NCBI GenBank assembly: GCA_021904315.1
Contig: CM038914.1
Coordinates: 19,269,065-19,333,064, forward strand
Source of the DNA: Sphagnum magellanicum
Taxonomy: Eukaryota; Streptophyta; Sphagnopsida; Sphagnales; Sphagnaceae
DNA: 64,000 bases
Direction of reading: 5' to 3'
Shown here: piece by piece, positions 34,127 through 47,700 of the stretch
How the letters are laid out: each line of letters opens with the position of its first letter
How positions within the stretch are numbered: the first letter of the stretch is position 1
Position numbers and translations under genes: made by a program
The notes under the pieces: generated by a model
The model's database searches: none
What the model was told of the DNA's origin: nothing
Seen by the model: only the letters and a program-made list of their open reading frames with translations

Positions 34127-35685
34127 AGATGTAAATGATATTTTTTAGGTTTTGCATATTTTTTAGGTTTAAAGGCATCTTGTTAATGCTAGAAATTGTC
34201 CTATGTTAGTTAAACACCATTGATGTTAAGAGACATTAGTACCATCATTAGATGGTAGTTACTTTTAAATGGTAAAATAATCTTAGGAGAATTCAAGATT
34301 GAAAGTGTATTTTGACAATAATATTATCAGTACAATGAACTACCTTCATAGGATAAAATAATCAAAAGTTAATTCTAAGAAAAATTCTAATAAAAATAAT
34401 ATTAGTTATTAAAAATAATATCATAATTTAGTTATCTTAAAAAGGCATCTTAATAATTATTTAATTATTAATGGTAAATATCTTATTTACCATCTTTTAT
34501 TTATTCAAGATGAAATCATTTAAATCAATTAGTGCAAGTGGATAAAGGATGGATGGATTTCTTTTAACTAAGATGTGTGAAAGGGATTATGATAAAAAGA
34601 TCTAGGATGATAAGGAAATCTAGAAGGATAAAAACTCAACCTTTATGTGATGAGCATCCTTCTTAGGTTCATTATTTATTTCTTGAAAGGAATGAAAGAT
34701 TTCATTATAAGATTAGAAGATTAAATCATTAGCATTAAAAGGATGTTTGTATGTGACACTCTTGTGTGAAAATAAGGAGAAAAACATGGAGAAAAAATGT
34801 ATTTGTGTTTATGTATGGAGAATGATTGAAGGTTGTATAGATTTTAGTGTTTATTCTTAATGTGTATTCTATAAGTAAAGTGTGATAAAAGAAGGGAGAG
34901 TAGTTCATATCAAGTTTATATAAAGCATGTTACTTTTATGTTTTTTCTTCTATAAAGTTAGAATATTATCTACTTTATCTTCTAGTTTTGGAATAGAAAG
35001 TGCATTTTGCCACAAGATAGTAGTTACCACTAGAAGGCAACAACAAAGAGGTAGATATGAGATTTGAGGTCTACAAGGAAAGTAACGATGTTGTAGATGG
35101 TAGGCAACGACCACAAAGGGTTTGTAAGTGCTACAAATAGTACTGCTACAAAGGATCTATAAATGTTGTAAATGGTAGGCAACAACTATTGAAGGTTTAT
35201 AAGTGGTTGTGGGTTTTCTTTCAAATTTGTAGATGATGTCATGTGTCTAGGACAATAATTACTACAAGATGGTAGCGACTATAGGATAGTAGGCGGACAA
35301 TAAACAAGTTTTACTTTCATGTGTTTTCATCTTATTCCTTTCTTTATTTAACAACTTTTTTCCTTGATAGTAACTAGGTTGCCAAATTCCACGGTTTAAC
35401 ACATTTCATTTTAATTTGAGAGACATTGGAAGGATGGTAGGATGACATTGATGAATGTAAGATAAAAAAGTTTGGTTGGTGAAAGGACATTAAGAACACC
35501 CCAAGGGGATAATGGGGGTACTAAGCAACATTAAGGAGAACTCATGGACACAAATATCATCAAAGAAATGTTAAGGAGATGTCAAGGGATGTCAAGTAGC
35601 ATTGAGAAAACATTGAAAGACATTAAGATTTTGTTTTTCACAGGTGACAAGGAGATGGTGGGAAAATGTCAAAGGTCGATGGTGG
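34127..35685. other. AT-rich spacer, nothing recognised
   Basis: Very AT-rich with no open frame of note. At 35000-35290 words of the type acaaagg, gtagatggtaggcaacga recur irregularly, suggesting an old decayed repeat. Confidence 0.45.
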
Positions 35686-36300
35686 CATTAGGTTTAACCA
35701 TTAGGTTTAACTTAAATTTAATCATTATGTTTAGCCATTATATTTAATCATTAAATAATTTTAACCACTTAATTTATATTAACTAGCAAATCATTTAATC
35801 ATTATATATGTTTAACCATTAAGTTTAGCCATTAGAAATAATCATTAAATATATTTCACCATTAAATTTAACTATTAAAATTAAGCATTAAATTTTTTTA
35901 GCCATTAAATGTAGCCATTGAATTGAATCATTAAGTAAGTTTAATCATTAAATGTGTTCATTCAAATTTGTCATTAAATAAGTTTAGCAATTAAGTTTAG
36001 TTAGTGTATTTGGTCATTAAATATATTTAGCCATTGAATTTAATCATTAAATAGGATTAGCCATTAAAATTAGCCATTGGATTTAGTCATTAAATAAGTT
36101 TAACCATTTTATTTAGTCATTATATAGCTTTAACCATTAAGTTTAGCCATTGGATTTAGTCATTAAATAGGTGTAGCCATTAGGTTAACCATTGAATTTA
36201 GTCATTAAATAAGTTTAGCCATTAAATTTAACCATTGAATTTAATCACTAAATAAGTTTAGCTATTGAATTTAGCCATTAGATTTAACCAACTATTTTCT
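35686..36300. repeat. Degenerate AT-rich minisatellite (tttarccattaaat units)
   Basis: About 600 bp consist of variants of a 15-17 bp word, tttagccattaaat, alternating between ...agccatt..., ...aaccatt... and ...agtcatt... forms. From about 36030 an order of the type tttagtcattaaataag + tttagccattaaat + ttaaccattgaat recurs, suggesting a ~45-bp higher-order unit. It is non-coding. Confidence 0.85.
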
Positions 36301-36351
36301 TGCAATTTTGTAACATGTGAAATAGAAAACCTGATAAAATTTGACATCTTT

Positions 36352-36420
36352 TGATGGTGTAATCCATTGGTAAGACTTGGTTGGTTATGGTGAAGGTGAG
36401 AGGTTCGATTCCTAACATTT
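36352..36420 (+). other. tRNA-derived SINE head or tRNA-like sequence
   Basis: It has gatggtgtaatccattggta as an A-box-like segment and, about 30 bp further on, ggttcgattcc, a perfect RNA polymerase III B box. No acceptor-stem pairing is visible, so it is not a normal tRNA gene. A decayed SINE is the simplest reading. Confidence 0.35.
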
Positions 36421-37091
36421 GCAACCTATGTGTATGTCTAGAAACTATGGTGATTAGGTAGATTAAATAGGTTAGGTTAGGCTAGGTTCGTGTAGATTGG
36501 CTTAGGGTTACATCATCACCTTATTACCTACATTTTTTATTTATTTATTAACTCATTCACTTATGATTTGACCAATCAAATGATGACATGTGGGGCATTG
36601 AAATGACCTTATAACATGTCACATTTTATGATTAATAATTTTTTTCAAAAGCACTGCCTTGGGGTTGGTCAAAAGCACCACCTTAAGGTTGGTAAAAAAA
36701 ATCATCCTAGTCATATTGGACTTGTTAAAATCAACTTGTTTTAAAAAATCAAAGTGATTTTTTGACCCCCTATCATTTTTGGATGTTTTTTGGTTTGAAA
36801 ATCCAATTTGAACAACTTGAAATTTTAGTAGTGAATGCACTTTCAACATAGCCATCAAAGTCAACATAATTATTAATGATAATTTGTGGTGATAGATGTT
36901 GTTTGTGTTGGAGAATGATTATCGCCATAAAAATTACAAAAATGATTTAATTTAAAAAATTCAACATTTTCTTCTTCATGTTTTTGGCTGGATTATTTTC
37001 CTTTTAGCAAATAGATTATATTGGTCTACCATAGTTTCTTGGTACATGAAGACACTATAATCAACAAATATTTCTTTTATAAATAGATGTT
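36421..37091. other. Spacer, nothing recognised
   Basis: AT-rich sequence. The minus ORF at 36619-36867 is caused by the short near-repeat aaagcaccaccttaaggttggt / aaagcactgccttggggttggt and has no family features. Confidence 0.5.
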
Positions 37092-37104
37092 GTGATTTTT
37101 TTTT

Positions 37105-37335
37105 TGGCTAGCTTGGCTCCTTTTGTGATGCTATTTGATTCCTCTTGTGTGGTTGCTTGGGTCCTCTTGCATTGCTACTCAGTTCTCTTGTGTTGTTGCC
37201 TGGATCCTCTTGCATTGCTACTTAGTCCTTTTATGTTGTTGCTTGAATTCATTGTTCTTGTTGTGTTGCTCGAGTTCACTCCTATTGCATTGTTATTCAG
37301 CTTCATTTGTGTTGTTGCTCCCTTCTCCTATTGTA
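37105..37335. repeat. Tandem repeat of ~30-bp units (cctcttgcattgctac / ctcttgtgttgttgc)
   Basis: About seven units of ~30 bp alternate between a gcattgctactcagt and a gtgttgttgcctgga form, giving a ~60-bp higher-order unit. The frames are open on the plus strand (Leu/Cys/Val-rich), but only as an effect of the repeat. Confidence 0.8.
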
Positions 37336-38645
37336 AATAATTGTTAGAAGATTTGTTAAAAAATTGAACTTTTGATAAGCAATCATGAAAATCACCTTTG
37401 AGAATTGATTGGTTTTAAATTTGTGAAAATTGGCACAAAAATTCATTAAATAGTTTTTTTTTTACTGAGTTTTTTTAAAGAATCAATTCAATTCTTAAAA
37501 TGTTACATGAGAATTGGTACCAGAGGTTCTCAAAAAAAAAAAAAAAAAAAAAACCACCCAACATTGGTAAGGACTATGGTTGTTCAAGGAAGGAGGGTTC
37601 TTTGTGAGGTGGTAGTCAAACACAGGACCCAAATTCATAGAACAGCCCCATTCAAGGTCCTTACCCAACATAAAGAACCCCTAGAATTTGTTGACAGCTG
37701 TGATTCATTTGAGAGGAGAATGAGAGGAGGAACATGAACCCTATATAAGGTTCCTCAATTTTGTGTAAGGTGCCACCCTTTGTTAAGGAAGAACTTTTAC
37801 TGAGGGTAAGGACCCTGTGAATTTGGACTCTGTGATCCTGATTTGGTTGTAGAAAAGGAACTTTACCTTGGTTAAAAAAGAAACCTAAAAGAATTCAGGG
37901 GCTTTAACCATGGTACCAATGTAGGAGATGCTAGTTCACCAAAAGGCCCCCGAAAGGGGAATGTCAAGAGTAGGCATCAAGAAGCAAAACCATGCATCAT
38001 GAGACACCATGCATGAAGAAGAGCCCAGAGTTTCTGACTCAAAAAAAGCCCATGGATTTTGAGGCATATGAGCAAAGGAAGAGATGATGGTAGGAAGGGC
38101 CAGAGTGAACCTAGCACCCACTGGTGTGCACCATGAAGGATGGATGGTAAGTGGTCAGAAAACAGTTTTCCGTTGGGTTCCAGTTAGAAAATAAAAATCC
38201 CTAAATCCATTTAAATTATTTCTAAATAATAAAAATAATTAAAAACCCATCCTCTCTCAGTTCAAATTTAAACATTATTTGGGGCTGCTCACTCAAAAAG
38301 GTGAAGGGTACCATGGTGGGTGGATTACTCATGGTTCACCCTGGCTGGGTACCTGGGTTAATAATGTGTTCAAACTCTTTCTGGCACCTCTGGTTTCTTC
38401 TTCTCCTCATCAGCACAAAGGAACAAGAAGGAGTTAAGAACAGGAAACTGAGACTACAAGTAAGTAGTAAAGCTCTACATCCTCAACTTTTGAGGTACAC
38501 TAGTTCTACCAAAAATGTCCCAACTATGCACAAACAAATATACACACTCTCCTCTAGCAAAAGATAAACTCATGATTGGGATTTCCACAGATTGGTGTCA
38601 GCTAAAAAACTGAGTCTCTAGTCTACTTTGTTTGGATTCATTCTA
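37336..38645. other. Spacer with poly-A tract and a dispersed-repeat segment
   Basis: It has an A-run at 37532-37553. The segment 38107-38190 is the reverse complement of 15310-15395 (shared aagtggtcagaaaacag and gttgggttccagtt). No gene is supported. Confidence 0.4.
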
Positions 38646-38649
38646 GAGT

Positions 38650-38933
38650 ACAATAGCTTAAGGGATTTTGGCACCTCTAAGTAATAATAATAGGTCTATT
38701 TTTATATGAGGATTTTTGAAAGATGATATTGTTTTGGCTTGTGTTGAAACTTGAGATTATTAGTTATAGAGTTATAATATCTCTTGAAGGATTTTGGTTT
38801 CTCTTACAGGATTTTTTTTGAAGATTTTATTTTTGTATGGTGAAATATTTGAATTTCCATAATTCTTCTTCTTTTGCCTTAAGATACTTTTTGAATGTAA
38901 ATGGCAAGGTTACAGTGTGACACACCCCTTGTT
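38650..38933 (+). repeat. Dispersed 270-bp repeat, copy 1 (direct partner at 60752-61014)
   Basis: It runs from gcttaagggattttgg to cagtgtgacacacccctt and is about 85-90% like the copy at 60752-61014 by eye, with small indels. Matching stops sharply at both ends. The terminus tgtgacacacccc resembles the end of some plant LTRs, but no retroelement protein adjoins. Class unknown. Confidence 0.7.
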
Positions 38934-40969
38934 GGATTTTTTTTTTGGGGTTCCCAATGTGTTCTCATCAAGTTCCCAAATGAATCCCCAAGTTCTCAAT
39001 TAATGTGTTCCTCAAGATGTTCCCTTGATAGTAGCACCACTCTTTTATCCCGTATGCTTTGCCCAAAGTTACTCTCTTTTCACCTATATAGGTGGGCCAA
39101 AGGGATGGCTCTCTTATCTTCCAATGGGAACCACTTTGGAAGCCTCCAACATTTCAATTTTTAAATTATTATTATCAAAACAAATTGTGATGGGCCAATG
39201 AAAATGAGTTGTTGCAACAAAAAAAAGTTGAACTTGGGAGGCACTTGTCATTAAGCATAAAATTAATGTGCCCATATCACCTAAATATTGGGTTATCCTA
39301 TCACTACTTGGAGAACATTTAAAAAGATGTTACAATTAGTACCCCTAATGAGTCCCTTGCTTTTCTTGATTTTATTGGTAGATAATGAATTTGCCTAAGG
39401 GTTTCTTTGACTCATCTCTCCACGACTACCCAATTGCTTTCTCAAAAATAAACTAGCTTGCACCTTTGGATGAGTTGGATACTATATTGGAAAACATATT
39501 TCATTTCCTAATTAATCTCCTTTCTTAATCATGTTCATGGTGTCATGAACCAATAATGTAATAGTCATGAAGGCACTTTTGAACAAAAGCACATTATGGT
39601 GTCACAATTTTGATCAATTATAGTCCCTTTTCAAAGTCCTTTTCTAGTGTAGTTGAAAATTGGTTTAAAATATGAATATTTAGATGATATTGAAAATAAC
39701 ATTTTTTTTCATTTTCAATTTCAAATCATAATGCTATAAGACATATAAAAAATATGACAAAAAAATGTTTTTAATAATTATTTTTAAATGTTTAAAAAGG
39801 CTTTTAAAATATACAATTTTTGGGATTTAAAAAATTCCATAACATAATAAATTAAAGTCACATTCCATTCATTCAATGGATTTTTAGTTTTTAAAACATG
39901 ATTCATCTAATATCCCAAAGTTTCAAACACATAAAACTAACACATTGTAAGATAAAAGTTCATATCCATGAGTTTTGTAACTGTGACAAAAAGTGTGGGC
40001 AAAATTCAAAAGTCCATTATTTATTGACTATCCATGATTTTGATTTGATTTTTTCATTCTTGGAAGGTTGATTATGATAGCTTTAGATAAGTGAGTCCTT
40101 TTATTATTTCAATGAATTTTATTTTATTTATTTTTTTGTATCTAGGGAATACATGAAAAATTACCATTATGATGTCCATATAAGGTCAACGTAGTGTGCA
40201 AACACCTTTTTCATCGCCCCTTTTTGGCACTCCTTTTAGGTTCAACACGCGAAAACAAACATGTGGACAATGGGTTTTTTTGTTTCAAAAGTCCTTTTTC
40301 CTTATCAAATGTTCATAAAATTGTTTCAATTTTTTTGTGAATTTTAATATATTCCACAAGAAGGGATCCATGTGTTCAAAACATTCAAAATATTAAAAAA
40401 TACATATACCCTTTTAGATTTTGATATTCATACATCTTTAAGCATTATTATAATTTTGAATTTGTAATTATGGTTTAAAGTAAAGTTATAGATGTTATAT
40501 GTCATATTTGGCCTCAATTCTAATATTCAATTTGAAAAATTGTGTGAAAATGCATTATAAACCAATTAAAAATTGCCATGTGAAAAATGTAATTCTTGGA
40601 AAGGACTTTAACCTTGGTGTGACTAGCTCCTTTTTTCATGCTTTCACCCATGGCTTATTTTTGCCTATTGTTTTTCTGCAACAAAATTACACCCACCCCT
40701 TTTACAAACCAAAATGAATGTTTAAAAAAAATCTGGTTTGGTCAACATAGGTGTTTCAACATGTGACAAAAAGGTTTCATACAAAAGGCTAGTCCTTTTT
40801 AATCAATTCAAACAATGGTTCAACAATCTTAACATACCTTCAAATGAATGCCATGTCATATTTGTAAGGCTTAAAAATGTTTGCACATTGGTTACAAATA
40901 AAGGAATTGGAAATTTTGAAAATGCTTATACTTTGAACGGATCTGACCGTGATCCTTATTGATAAACAA
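38934..40969. other. AT-rich spacer, possibly decayed retroelement
   Basis: No coding domain is readable. A palindromic TATA-like acctatataggt lies at about 39083. The interval adjoins the Ty3/gypsy remains and could include its lost 3' part. Confidence 0.35.
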
Positions 40970-43900
40970 CATGTCCAAAAAAAGTATTATATTTCTTGTT
41001 TTAAATCAACATTTTTTTAGATTCCACTTCAAGTTGATAATTTTCAATTTTTCAAACAATATCCTTAAATGATTAAGATGATCATTATAACTATTGTTAT
41101 GGACATTTACGTCATCAACAAAAAAATTCAAAAATTAATTAATCCAATTCTTGAAAATATTTTCCATATTTTTTAGAAAATGTATTTGTTACATTCTTCA
41201 ACCGAAATGACATCACATTCCATTAAAAAGGGCTAGATTTTGTAATCATAATAATCTTTCTAATATTTTCAATTGCCATTCTATATGATAGAATCATGAT
41301 TGCAAATATAAAGCAAAAAACCATGCCAATTTCCCAAGTTGTTTAAATACATCTTCTATTATAAGCATAAGGAACTAATCTCACTTAGTTTGCAAATTCA
41401 AAAGCTTATAGTCTCCACAAAATCTTCAACTTCCATCCTTCTTCACAAGAAGAGTAACACGACATGAATATTTTGATGTGTTTTTGCACATTTTTCTCAA
41501 ATGGATAAAAGTTTGATTCTACTTAGTGTCCCCCAATTTCTTTTTTGAAAAAAATTGTTGTCGTTTTATAGAATGTGTGTCTATGGCATGTTTTTTCAAG
41601 GTACATATGCCTAATTCATCTTTATGCCAAACAAAAATATCCAAAAAATCCCTTAACAAATCCCAAGGTTCCTTATTTTGCAACATTGTAAATCCATGAT
41701 TAAATTAGATTTTGGAACAAATTTCCATCCACCTACCTTTTTCCCTAATTATTTTAGAAACATTAGAGACCTCTATAACCTTTGTAATTTGAACATGAAA
41801 CACGATTTTAAGAATAGAACCCCCAAATCTTTTTTTCTCTTCAACTTTTACCCATTGTATCTAGTTTTAGTAGTCATCTTCCCTAGTGAGTAATCCCTCC
41901 AATAACCTTGTGATGTTGCTCCTATCAAATCAAATTGACCATTTGCATTGGTGCCTCCACTTGAACCATTGCATCCAAACTTTGATCCATCATATCTTCC
42001 ACGAATAGCTCCATGTTTTGCAAGATCATTTTGTGATCATCATCCACATCAATCCCAAATCCATTCATTTTTCAATCAATATCTAGATCATCATATGAAT
42101 CATCAGGTGGCAAATATTCATAATGAACTAGTTTTGTCAATGACAACCCTTGCATACCTTCATCAATCTATTGAATTATTTGTGAGAGTTATTGTTCAAG
42201 TACTACTTGTAGCATGCTGACAACGATGAATGGTAGGATCTCCACTTCCATACCTTGACCATTCCATACTTTAGTCACCCCTTTTTCAACATCAACAATT
42301 GCCCCGACTTTCCTAAAAAAATATAGATCCAATAGCATGTCATAAGTGTTAGTGTTTACAATTAAAAACACCATATTGTAATTGACGTTGCCCACCTTCA
42401 TATGAAGATTAATAATTCTTCCCAACGTTATGGTGATTGTTCCAAAGGCAATCTTGTAGTTCTTTTTTTAGATATTAGGTGCATGATTCCTAGTTTCTTC
42501 ATAACACTTATAGCCATGATAAACACTAGTGCACCTATATCCACTAATCCTTTAATCAGATCATTCCAAATTTCCATAGTTAAGTGCAAAGTTTGGTTCC
42601 TATGGTCTTGTTAATACATATCCTTCTTATAACAAGTGGTGTTGTAATTGTTGGTACTTGAACTACATGTTGCACTTCCTCATCCTTGCATTTCTTGGCT
42701 AGCTTCACCAATCCTTCAAGATACCCCAATTTGCTAAGAATAGCCAAAATTGTTTCAAGAGGAGGAAAAACAATCTTGAATTTTTAAAAATGAGTCAATA
42801 TCTTTGATCTAGTTGTATTGACATCACTTCCAAAATCCCTTTATGTCTATGTTCCATTTTCAACGTGTGCATCACTAGTTTTGCCCATTGTTGGAGGAGA
42901 TGATTGATTTATCTTTTTATGGCTTTCGAAAAGACATTGTTTTTCACTATACACAATCAATTCAATTTTACCAACATAGCCTCTTCATCATTAACTAAGA
43001 CTTCTAAGAAGTTCATTGTAATAATAAACCTTTTTCCATTTTTCTTCCAACACCATTCCTTTGTGTGTCCCATGCCAAAACAAAATTGCATTTTGGTACA
43101 TAGTTTTTTGTTTTATGCCCACCTCTGCAAATGATGCATTTAAGTTTTTTGATAAATTTAGGGCATGCTAAAGTATATATTATGTCAGCCCACCATGTGA
43201 CATAGTTGACAACAATTTGGAGCATTAGGATTTGCATAATGGATTAACTTTCTATCATTAACACCCTTGAAAAAATGATCAAGATTTCACTTAATATATG
43301 TAGTTGTCACTTAGAAGATGTTTCTTTTTGAAAACCTTCCTCCTTTTTCTCCTCCTTTAATGGTTGAATGGGAATTTCATTGATTTCTCCCATAATTTTC
43401 AATTTCAATAATAACTGCCAATAATTCATCCATGTCCTCATAGACCTTCACTACATAAAAATTACAGTTTTTGGCCATAGTTTAGCCAATGATTTTCTTT
43501 TCCTTTTAACATCAAAGATTTTGCCTCGCACAAAAAGGTGTTCCAACCAATCATAGTAAGATTAAACTTGTTGAAATTCATGTTTTATTGCATCCATCTT
43601 TGTTGCAACTCTTCCCCATCATAAACACCAAATTTTGGCCAACATCAAAGTCCTCAACAAGTCCCTTGATTAGGAGGGTTTTGATTCAACCTTTTGAACT
43701 AGTCTTGACCTTCCCACATAAGTTTAGCTTTGTTATGTTGAAAAGCTAATCCTCATCATATTCATGTACTTATGCTGCCATATGTAGTATTTATGCCAAA
43801 TTGAATACATCTTCCAAATCTTTTCCCCAAAACAATTCGTCCATACCTTTAGGACTAATCATTTTGAACTTTTGTCTTCTACCAATTCTATGTTATTTTC

Positions 43901-44700
43901 AAGAAAATTTTCTTGGTTCAATCATCACCTTCAACTTTTCCTCCTCATATTTAATTATTATAAGCCTATTATATCCTATCTTCAGATTCGAACATATGTT
44001 ACTTCTTCCTACATACCTCCAACTTAATTTCCAATACAAACTTTTGTAAAAATTCCAACATAATAAATGTGAGTCCTTACTAAAAAAAAAATTCTAAAAA
44101 CGTTATTCACAATTCTAATCTTGTTATCAAGTTTTGATTTATAGAATTGTGCACAACAAGTTCTAACATTTAATTTTGCAAGAATCCACATGTCATGGAT
44201 CTAGGAACTAACATAGTTTTTCCCTTAACCATCTTATGCTCTTCAATTTTCCCCAAATGGCCAAGAGCTTGTGAAGAAGGACATGGATTTTTGATTTGAA
44301 TGAATGTCCATTATTTACTATTAGATCCATATTTGGTCTTCATCCATAGTGTAACCATCACGAAAAATTCGGCATGCATCACCTTTAGAGCTATGTTTTC
44401 AACTTCCCCAATAACTAGGTCAAATCCAACAATGATGACTGAAGCAAATCTAGTGATTTTCAATATGAAAAACCCCACATAGGTTTTTTTGGAAATAAAA
44501 TTTCATCAAAAACCAACACTCCAAATTGTATCATGTAGTTCATGGCAATTATCCTCTCATTCTCATTGTCATCAAAGGTTGCAAACAATCATAGTGCCTT
44601 TCTTTTGTAACTTGCAACATGTGTATGTGGAAGTCCACCATCAAAAAAATCTTGATGTTTTCCTTTTATTATAAGACTAAAAGTTTGAAAATTAGAAAGT
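40970..44700 (-). mobile_element. Ty3/gypsy retrotransposon fossil (gag-protease-reverse transcriptase)
   Basis: On the minus strand, in the usual order, there are a gag-like zone (about 44700-43300), a CCHC zinc-knuckle area (about 43200-43080), an aspartic-protease end (42425-42189) and a reverse transcriptase (about 41470-41030). The order Gag-PR-RT and the RT block type place it in Ty3/gypsy. The element is broken many times and no intact frame of full domain length remains. Matching LTRs were not identified, so its outer ends and age cannot be set; the heavy decay suggests it is old. Confidence 0.65.
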
Positions 44701-47700
44701 ACCAAAGAAAATGTTTGTTCATTTGAACTATCAAGTTGTTAAAACAATTGTTGTTCAGAGTCTTACCACAACCTCCAACACACAAGGCAAGATGATAACC
44801 TAGATATTTCTTACCTCAAAGTCTTATCTTTTGATTGAAACAATTCAAATTGGGGCTACCAAATCCATTTTGTGAAAATAATTAAATATTTAGATAAAAC
44901 ATGTTGATTATTAGATGTAAGTATGGCATCTATCCATTTAAAAAAATTTAATTGTAAATAAGGTCATTTATAAATTCTACCTTTAGTTATTAATTTTGGT
45001 GTGATCATGCCAATGCTTTTGCTTTTTAACATGAATGCATGGTTGAGTAGTTCAATTTTGGCAAATAGACATTTCATACAAATCTCTAACAAGTTTTTCA
45101 AAAATAATCAAATGGACATGGTTGTTAATCTTTAAGATTTCATTATTATAATTTTTGATTACCAAGTGTTCATCCACCTAAAAAAAACTTTTAAATCCAA
45201 GTCAAAACCTATATGAAAAGATGTTGATATAATTTGTTATGGTGTATTGCCACTTGGAAATCTTAAAAATAAATCACATAAATGAAGTGCTAAATAAAAA
45301 TTGAAAAAAAAATTCATTTAAAAAACTTTTCAAAAGTTCATAACTAGTTAAAGTTTTAAATGAAAAGATTTCACACTTGACTTAATTTTTTATTCTTAAA
45401 AATCTACTTAATCATTATAGATTATAATGAAATTCAATATGAATTCATTCAATTTCTTAACGACTCAATCAATGATTAATACATATTTTTATATTTTTAA
45501 AATCCATAATCGATAACAAGTGGATAAATTTATTTATTTTAATTAGAAAAATGTGTTCATAATCATCATGTTAATGCAAAATCTATTATTAAATGATAAA
45601 TTTAAGATCATGTTATTCCTCGCATGGATCTAAACATAATGGACCTTACAACAATAACCATTGTGACACCCAAGTGAAGCACTGAACCATGCATTCACCC
45701 TTTACAATTGAATTCAAATTTTGCCAATAAAGTTTTATTATTTTTACCTCATTTTTGTCGTATACCATAAAATAGTCTAAAATCTAGAGGATATCTTTCT
45801 AGAGTATGAAATTGATTTTCAAGTTTTTGTGTTTATACAACTTTCTTTTGCAGTTAAAACAACAAGTATTGTCTTTAAATATTTGGCCTACATAAAAAAG
45901 TGGTTGAATCCTGGATGTTTCAGTTACTTTTGGAATCAAGAGTTCAACAAATGCACTTAATTTTTGACATTTTGGGGTCCAAATTAGTGTTGGCAAGTTC
46001 ATACTATTCAGGAGATTTTTCAACTAGTTCAAAGGCAGGTTCTAAGATATTTGAATCGTAAGTTCACAATTTTGTTGGAATCGGACGGACCATGGAAGTG
46101 GCACTTGGTAAAACTAGGATGGGGACCCAAACCAGGCTCTTCTGGTATTTTCAAAAGGTTCAGGTTTTATATTTACCTATGTGTAAGCTTTTAAAAGTTT
46201 GAAAATAAGGCCCTATTTTCTAAGCAAGTTCTCAAATTTAATTGGTTGCACATGATTAATACCATAAAATATTTTGTTTTGGGCTTTGTTTGGATGTTGA
46301 TCAAAACAAATAGGTAATGCACATTATTTTTTTGGTTTAAGTTGTGACTAATGTAGGTAGAATTTAACGAGATCTGGCTCCAATTGTTTTGGGAAATCTT
46401 TGAGACTAAAGGTATATTATGTAATCCCCCAAAAAACTCCATTGTCAGAATGACATCAAAGATTCTTTCTTACCAAAACAAAAAAGAACCCAAAATCCCA
46501 AGGTTCCTTTCAGAATCAAGAACGGGAACAACACTGGTCCAAACCCTGAAAATGTCTAAACTAAATAGATTAATTTTAAGTGTGAATTTTAAATGTGATA
46601 ATGGAGTTATCCGCAAAGTCACCCTGTCTTTGGGCCTGCTTTCACCCCCTATTCCACCTTTCATTGGTATCCGCAAAGTAAAGAAATTTCATTAAATCTC
46701 AGTATGAAATGCTGAAACTAAGCATTTAATGCGCAAGGTTCGAGACTAATTATAGTAGTTGTACAGTTAGGAGCAGTGAGAATATATGTAGCAGCAGTGG
46801 AATTGCTCAAGGAGAAAGCAAAGATAGGATGAAACTCAGTTTACCACCAAAATTGGTGGAAAATTTAGTTTGGGTACCAGTTATTTCGCTTGGTAAAATT
46901 TTCATTCACTTGTTACATGCTTGATGCCCTATTATGCCGAAACTGGCCGTTCTTGTCCACTCATCGCGAGACTTTATGGTTAACTCTAATAATATTAAAA
47001 AATTCAAGTTCCAAAGCCTGAGTGTGAAACTCTCAACTTCCACCATCAAAGTCTGAATTCCTGATGTCGTGTATCTGAAGTGTTTTTACGTTTTGCATGA
47101 TGTCATATTTGGTTGACCATTTTACAAAAAGAGAAGTCTTTACTGTCTTGAAGAATCCACTAAAATGGGTTGCGGGTTTTGGAAGGTGGGTGGGGGTGGA
47201 AGGCTTTTTGTCATCAATGGAAACTGACCAAACATCAAACAACACAAGAGGGAACAACCACAAAATACTTCCCACACCAAATTTGAAGGAACTGGTAAAC
47301 ATGAGAGCCAAAGAGAGAAAACAACAATATGTACAAAGACAAAACTTCATGAAAAAAGTTGTAACATGTTCAAGTAATTTAATTTATTTTATTGTCTTGT
47401 CCAAAAAAATCCTAAACCCAACAGACATATTAATCATTAAAATCAATCCCACCGCACTTCAAACAGAATTATGACCATTCTTTCAAAAAGTTCATTAAAA
47501 AAATAATAAGAAATATAATTTGCATAATTGTCCAGTTGTTGCAGCTTCTCTTTTGTGCCCACCTACAAGTCTTGTGTGGTTTTTCCTTGTTAAAAGAAAC
47601 TTCGATCCTAGTCTTGAAATTGTAAAATTTATTCGAAATTTTTTCAAGCGAGGGTTTGATTGTTATTTTTCAAATTAAAAGCCTTTCAATTCTGGTTCTA

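Noticed and set aside
38925-39222. LTR of the Ty3/gypsy fossil
   Set aside because: The TATA-like site and an end resembling an LTR are suggestive, but no matching copy was found on the other side of the element.
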